Shown here: in pieces, positions 59,380 to 64,000 of the stretch | How the letters are laid out: every line of letters starts with the position of its first letter | Numbering within the stretch: the stretch's first letter is position 1 | NCBI GenBank assembly: GCA_027625915.1 | Contig: JANTQA010000047.1 | Coordinates: 496,001 to 560,000 of the forward strand | Direction of reading: 5' to 3' | DNA from: Anaeramoeba flamelloides | Taxonomy: Eukaryota; Metamonada; Anaeramoebidae | DNA length: 64,000 nucleotides | Translations under genes and position numbers: made by a program | Notes under the pieces: generated by a model | What the model was told of the DNA's origin: nothing | Seen by the model: the letters and a program-made list of their open reading frames with translations, nothing else | Databases searched by the model: none

Positions 59380-59790
59380 GTTTACAAATAAAAAGCGTGT
59401 TTTTTTGTTATAGAAGACCTATACACGAACCAATCAAAGAAACTAATAATAAACCCTCAAAAAATATGGTATTGGTTTCTTAAAGTTCTATTATTTAAAA
59501 AGAAATTCGAAAAATGAAGGATCAATTTGCAAAATTTATCTCAAAAAATAGAGTAAATCTTTTAAGTAAATTTTTATCAATCAAAAAAACAAAAAAATTC
59601 AAAAAAATTGAGGATTTTATGGAAAATTTTCAACTCTTTGCCTGAATAATTTAAATTTTACTGAAAATAACCAGACCTTTAATTGCAAAATTGATTTGAA
59701 CTTAGGTATACTATTTGGTAGTAGATTGTATGTTGCCTTGGTACAAGAAGAAAAAATAGCAAGGATAATATTTTGAAACTTGGATTGTAG
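59380..59790. repeat. Dispersed repeat D, copy 5 (inverted)
   Basis: Same orientation as copy 3. It contains AAATAAAAAGCGTGTTTTTT, AAGAAACTAATAATAAACC, TATCTCAAAAAATAGAGTAA, TTGAACTTAGGTATACTATT and ends TACAAGAAGAAAAAATAGCA. It abuts the rearranged H copy. Confidence 0.7.
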
Positions 59791-59814
59791 TCTTTGATCA
59801 CGCATTATTTTGAT

Positions 59815-60240
59815 CACTGTACAATCAAATCCTTTTTTTAAAAAGAATCAAACTATTTAAAATTATAACTCACCCACTTGTTAGAATGATGATTAATTAA
59901 ATTACCCTTGTGAAAAACACCATTCAATCAATCAAAAAACAAGAAGAAAAATTATCATTTTCCAAACCTCCTAGCAAAAATGTATAAAAACTGGATTATT
60001 TTTCAAAAAAGTAGATTTACTTTATTCTATCAAACAATTACATGAGTATTCTCGAGATACCACACTTTAATGAAACTTTAGGAAGGTTTATTGCTAAGTT
60101 CATACAAAAATTGGTTATTTATAAAAAGGATTTGATTGTAAATAAAAGAAATTACTGGTCAATTTACTAATATTTACAATTAAAAATCTTGAAAGGGATT
60201 ATTTTTGTGACCGGTATTTTTTTCACCACTTTAAAGTAAA
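59815..60240. mobile_element. MITE family H, copy 2, internally inverted
   Basis: The interior at 59830-60115 matches copy 1 in reverse (AACAAGAAGAAAAATTATCA then TTTTCCAAA, ATCAATCAAAAAACAAG). The right terminal repeat at 60115-60240 matches copy 1 in direct orientation (GGATTTGATTGTAAATAAA). The left terminal repeat is cut off beside repeat D copy 5. The two parts therefore have opposite polarity relative to copy 1. Confidence 0.65.
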
Positions 60241-60334
60241 TAAAAATCTTATATCATAAAAGCAACAACAAAATAATTTTTATAAAGATTATTTCTATTA
60301 AATTTAGAATTTATCAAAAGGGAAAATCGCAATA

Positions 60335-60650
60335 AATTTGATTTTCAATTTTCAGTCATGTTCTCAATTAATTTTTCAAAATTTGGATTTTTTTGGATTT
60401 CTGAATTTACCAAAGAGTAAAAAATGACGGATTTCGAATTTTTAACCAATACCCCAATTGGAACAGTTATAAGTTGCTCTGTAATTGGATTATTTGTCTG
60501 TAAAATGAGAGTAGATTTTTGGCTTTTTGCTAATATTTACAATTGATCAGAAAAAAGAAAATACAGGGTTTTTTAAAATTTATTGGTTTTTGATTTGACA
60601 GACATTCAAAGTTTGAGAAATTTCTAAAAATGAAGATTTCTTAAAAATTA
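60335..60650 (+). pseudogene. Decayed inverted copy of the 78-residue gene
   Basis: Flank and start (ATG at 60424) match 59060-58900 inverted. After the shared IGLFV segment the next 45 or so bases differ. Similarity then returns with TCAGAAAAAAGAAAATACAG and GGTTTTTTAAAATTTATTGG up to TTTGATTTGACAGA near 60600. The frame is not open across the changed part, so this copy looks broken unless the changed part is an intron (it begins with GTAAAATGAG). Confidence 0.65.
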
Positions 60651-61369
60651 AAACTCCTCTCAATTGGAGAATACAAAGAACGCAAAATTTCATTAAATTT
60701 CACAAAAGAAAAGAACACAAGAATAAAAATAAGTCAATAAAGTTTCCCACATAAAAATAATAATTAATAATTTAAAACTTATTTACACAATTAAATTTTT
60801 GAAAGGTTACCTGAAATGATAAATCTATTTTGGGAAAGCTGAACAAAAATTTTTTTACATTTGTTTGGAAATGTAAAATACAATTAATTCCTGAATAAAA
60901 AGATAAAAATTTCAATTCTACTTTCAAAAAAATCACGTTCAAAATAAATAAAACAAATCAACAGAAAGACTTCAATTCTAAAAAGATAAACGAATATTTT
61001 GAGTTTTTTTTAGAATTCGAAAATTTTAAAATTTTGTCGGTTTTGCAAATCTGTTTTTTTGAAAATCTGAAAGTAAATTTTGTTTGCTTTATTTTGCAAT
61101 TAATAGTATTTCTGAAATTTTTTATAGTTTCAAATCGTAAATTCAAACAGTCCAACGAAACTCATTACTTTTTATTCAAAAGTTAATAAGAAATAATGTC
61201 TGAAAAAAGAGAATAAAATGTCTCTAAATCCCAAAAAGTAATTCAATCATCCTTTTTATTTGAATTACATGTCAAAACAAAACTTTTATTTTCCAGGTAA
61301 AAAATAAATTAAAAAAAAAAAGTTTCAAAGGCACTAAATTGTTTATTTTTTGCCAAAGCCAAATTCCTC
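60651..61369. other. AT-rich spacer, nothing recognised
   Basis: A 65-codon minus frame at 60958-61155 has no support. No repeat partner was recognised. Confidence 0.4.
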
Positions 61370-61583
61370 AAAAAAACCTTGACTCAAAATTCAAATTAAT
61401 AATAATAAACAACAAACAAGAACCATAAACAAAGACTCAAATAAGACAATAATTTTCCAAATTTAAGAAAAGAAAATATTTTTTCTATTTTTCTCATCAT
61501 AAACAAAATTCACTCATTTTTTCTCGATTAACAAAATCAAAATCTAAATTCCAAAAACCAATACCAACAACCAATACCAAATA
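61370..61583 (+). promoter_or_regulatory. Conserved upstream region of receptor copy 2
   Basis: Partner of 38430-38663 with short indels. It carries an in-frame stop shortly before the ATG, which supports the start chosen for both copies. Confidence 0.5.
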
Positions 61584-64000
61584 ATGAGAAACAGGAAAAG
61601 AATTGTTTTTATTTTGATTTTCGTTTTTGTTTTTGTTTTGAAAAACCAAACAATTTATTCAACAACAATTTCCAATTCAAGAATAAACAATGACAACCCA
61701 AGAAAAAGAAAAATTCAAAGTGTGGGTGTTCAAAAAGAATTGAGCCAAGGTTTCTACAAAAGCAAAAAAGAAAGTCTGATCAAAATTCAAAGCCAAATAG
61801 AAAATAAAATCCAAGTTATGAACGTAACAAAAAAGAAAAGAAAAATTTAAAACAACAAACAGAATGTTTGGTTCAAAAAGACTCACCAGAAGTAATTGGT
61901 ACAGAATTTCGGGTAAACAATTTCATTTCGGGTACCCAAGCTTTTCCTTCAATCTCTTCAATAGGCAATAACAACACGAAATTTGTAATAACTTGGTCAA
62001 GTGATGGGGATGATAACGATGGATCTGAATATGATGTCCTTGCAAAATTTTATAATTCGAATGATGGCTCTGAGATTGGCGAACAATTTCTTGTTAACAA
62101 TCACACAAACAATACCCAATATTTTTCAAAGGTAAGAGCAATTTTAAATGGAGAAAAGTTTGTTATTGCTTGGCAAAGTAACAACCAAGATGGATTTGAT
62201 TATGGAATTTATCTCCAAATTTTTGATTCCAATGATGGAAGCAAAGTTGGTGCAGAAATTCTTGTGAACAATTTTACAAATAATGCACAGTCTGGTTCTA
62301 GAATATGTTCAACTGGTGAAAATGGAGAAAGATTTGTTGTAACTTGGCATAGTTACAATCAGACATTTGAAGGATCTTTAAATGACATTTATGCCCAGAT
62401 TTTTGATTCCAATACTGGAAACAAGATTGGCAGTGAATTTCTTGTCAATACCAATACAACTAATGATCAAATGAGATCTGACATTTGTTCAATTGGTGAA
62501 AATGGAACAAAAATAGTAATAGTATGGGAGAGCTGGCAAGATGGATCAAAATGGGGAGTTTATGCCCAAATTTTCAATTCAGAAGACGGAAACAAGATTG
62601 GCAATGAGTTCCTTGTTAAAGCCAATACAGGCGATCACCAAAGAGTACCTACAATCAGTTCAATTGGACAAAAGAACGAAAAATTTGTTATTAGTTGGTG
62701 TAGTCGAATTGATGATGATAATTCTAGGTATGATATCCGTGCTCAGGTTTATGATTCCAATGACGGATCCAAAATTGGTGATGAATTTCAAGTTAACACT
62801 GGGACAAAGAACCATCAAATCTGGCCAGCAATCAGTTCAATTGGTGAAAATAAAGAAAAATTTGTTATTACTTGGCAAAGTTATCTTTATGATTCATCTG
62901 GTTATGGTATTTATGCTCAAATTTATGAATCAAATGAGATCTCCAAAATTGGTGGAGAATTTCGAGTCAATACTTACACAAGCAATAATCAAGATAGACC
63001 ACATATAAGTTCAATTGGCCAAAATCTCGAAAATTTTATAATTTCTTGGCAAAGCGAAGAGCAAGATGGAGATGGTGATGGAATATATGCACAAATTTTT
63101 ACAACAGATTTCATTTGCAATTGCAATAAAGGATCGTATAGCAATACAACCAATCCAGACTCATGTTTCCAATGCCCTCTTGGAACTTATCAAGCCGAAG
63201 TGGGGAAAACTGGATGCATGGAATGTCAAAGTGGGCAGTATCAAGATAAGGAAGGCCAAAGCAAGTGCCTAGATTGTGAGATTGGAACATATCAAGATTT
63301 GGAATCGCAAAGCGTGTGTAAAGCGTGTGGTAATGGAACCTATCAAAATTCAAAAGCACAAACAAAATGCCTATCATGTGGAATGGGGACTTATGGCAAT
63401 GATGATGGATTATCAGAGTGTAAACTTTGTCCAAAGGGAACATATCAAAATGATGAAGGGCAAACAGAATGTATCAAATGCCGAAATGGCACAATTAACC
63501 CTAACCAAGGCTCAACATCGATTGGCTCATGTATTGAATGTGAATTAGGCAGTTATCAAAATCAAGAAGGAGCATCTGAATGCCTCCAATGCCCTGAAGG
63601 AACCTATGGTAATGTTAAAGGAGCTGTTGGATGCCAAGAATGTTCTACAGGAAGCTATTCATATCAAATTGGCTCGACAGTTTGCTCATTTTGCACAACA
63701 GGAACATACCAAGACGAAAAAGGGATGATCAATTGTAAAACTTGTCCATTCAATGAATACCAAGATCAAGTGGGATCAAATGAATGCAATAACTGCCCAT
63801 CAAACAGCGAAACGCTATCCAAACAATCTGCTTCGATCAAAGAATGTTTTTGCATGATTGGGTATTATGGCAAACCAGGAGAAAATTGCAAAAAATGCCC
63901 TGATGAAGGGATTTGCAATGAATTCAATCAACACTACCCATACCCAAATTCGGGTTATTGGAGTTCAAATGATGATCCTTATGAATTAATCAAATGTTCA
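61584..64000 (+). pseudogene. Second copy of the seven-repeat receptor, frameshifted, cut by window end
   Basis: Starts with MRNRKRIVFILIFVFVFVLK and matches the gene at 38664 throughout. Compared with that copy, one base is missing near 61824 (GAACGTAAC against GAACGGTTAC), which shifts the frame at about codon 80 and leads to a stop at 61850. Downstream of that point, the frame matching copy 1 is open to the window end. It covers all seven propeller-like repeats, the Cys-rich GCC2/GCC3 region and the start of the juxtamembrane part. The repeats differ from copy 1 at several dozen residues, with a one-codon loss and a one-codon gain, while the Cys-rich part differs at only about ten. It may be a young pseudogene, or a working gene with a sequencing error next to an A run. 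Confidence 0.85.

Noticed and set aside
61824-61866. The frameshift in copy 2 as a 42-base GT-AG intron
   Set aside because: Splicing GTAACA...ACAG out does not restore the frame used downstream, and copy 1 encodes protein through the same stretch.
62541-63548. Several plus-strand frames within receptor copy 2
   Set aside because: They are out of frame with the conserved protein and mirror identical shadow frames in copy 1.
1-64000. CRISPR arrays, operons, bacterial defence or secretion systems
   Set aside because: The genes are eukaryotic, intron-bearing and widely spaced; no regular spacer-repeat array or prokaryotic operon was seen.

Overview
The window is nuclear DNA of an AT-rich, intron-bearing protist. 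The genes are eukaryotic: VIT plus vWA, RCC1 plus BTB, very long Lys/Glu/Asn-rich proteins, and large Cys-rich multi-pass membrane proteins. Three GT-AG introns can be placed from reading frame and domain continuity. This repertoire, with long AT-rich spacers full of small repeats, best fits an Anaeramoeba-like metamonad or another amoeboid protist. That assignment is inference; no rRNA or other marker lies in the window.

Layout. 1-2240: spacer with a repeat shared with 48490-50300. 2257-8035 (minus): VIT/vWA gene of three exons with a 2.66 kb intron holding two transposon-like repeats. 8036-16552: repeat-rich spacer with a MITE flanked by TTA, a fold-back region with a 41-base C run, and a decayed LINE reverse transcriptase split by a Tc1/mariner-like MITE. 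16553-22061 (minus): 1802-residue protein of apparent PH-like modules. 22062-29340: spacer with MITEs and a second LINE relic. 29341-30342 (minus): unknown 333-residue protein. 30343-38430: spacer with at least two dispersed repeat families. 38664-42815 (plus): secreted-type receptor with seven propeller-like repeats, a GCC2/GCC3 Cys-rich stalk and about nine membrane segments. 42816-51380: spacer with repeats and a stem-loop array. 51414-53189 (minus): RCC1-BTB protein. 53190-61370: spacer with repeats, a near-perfect 50-bp-stem hairpin, and a small putative membrane gene with a decayed inverted copy. 61584-64000 (plus): a second receptor copy with one frameshift, cut by the window end.

There is no operon structure, and neighbouring genes do not form an evident pathway. 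The VIT/vWA protein, the PH-like protein and RCC1-BTB probably act in intracellular scaffolding or trafficking; the two receptor copies act at the cell surface. Much of the non-coding DNA consists of small TIR elements and fold-back repeats present two to five times here. The observations most worth follow-up are the seven-repeat receptor and its unevenly diverged duplicate, the hairpin at 58361-58492, and the stem-loop arrays joined by a GC-richer linker containing CACTCTACGGCAC. All repeat boundaries were set by eye and are approximate.
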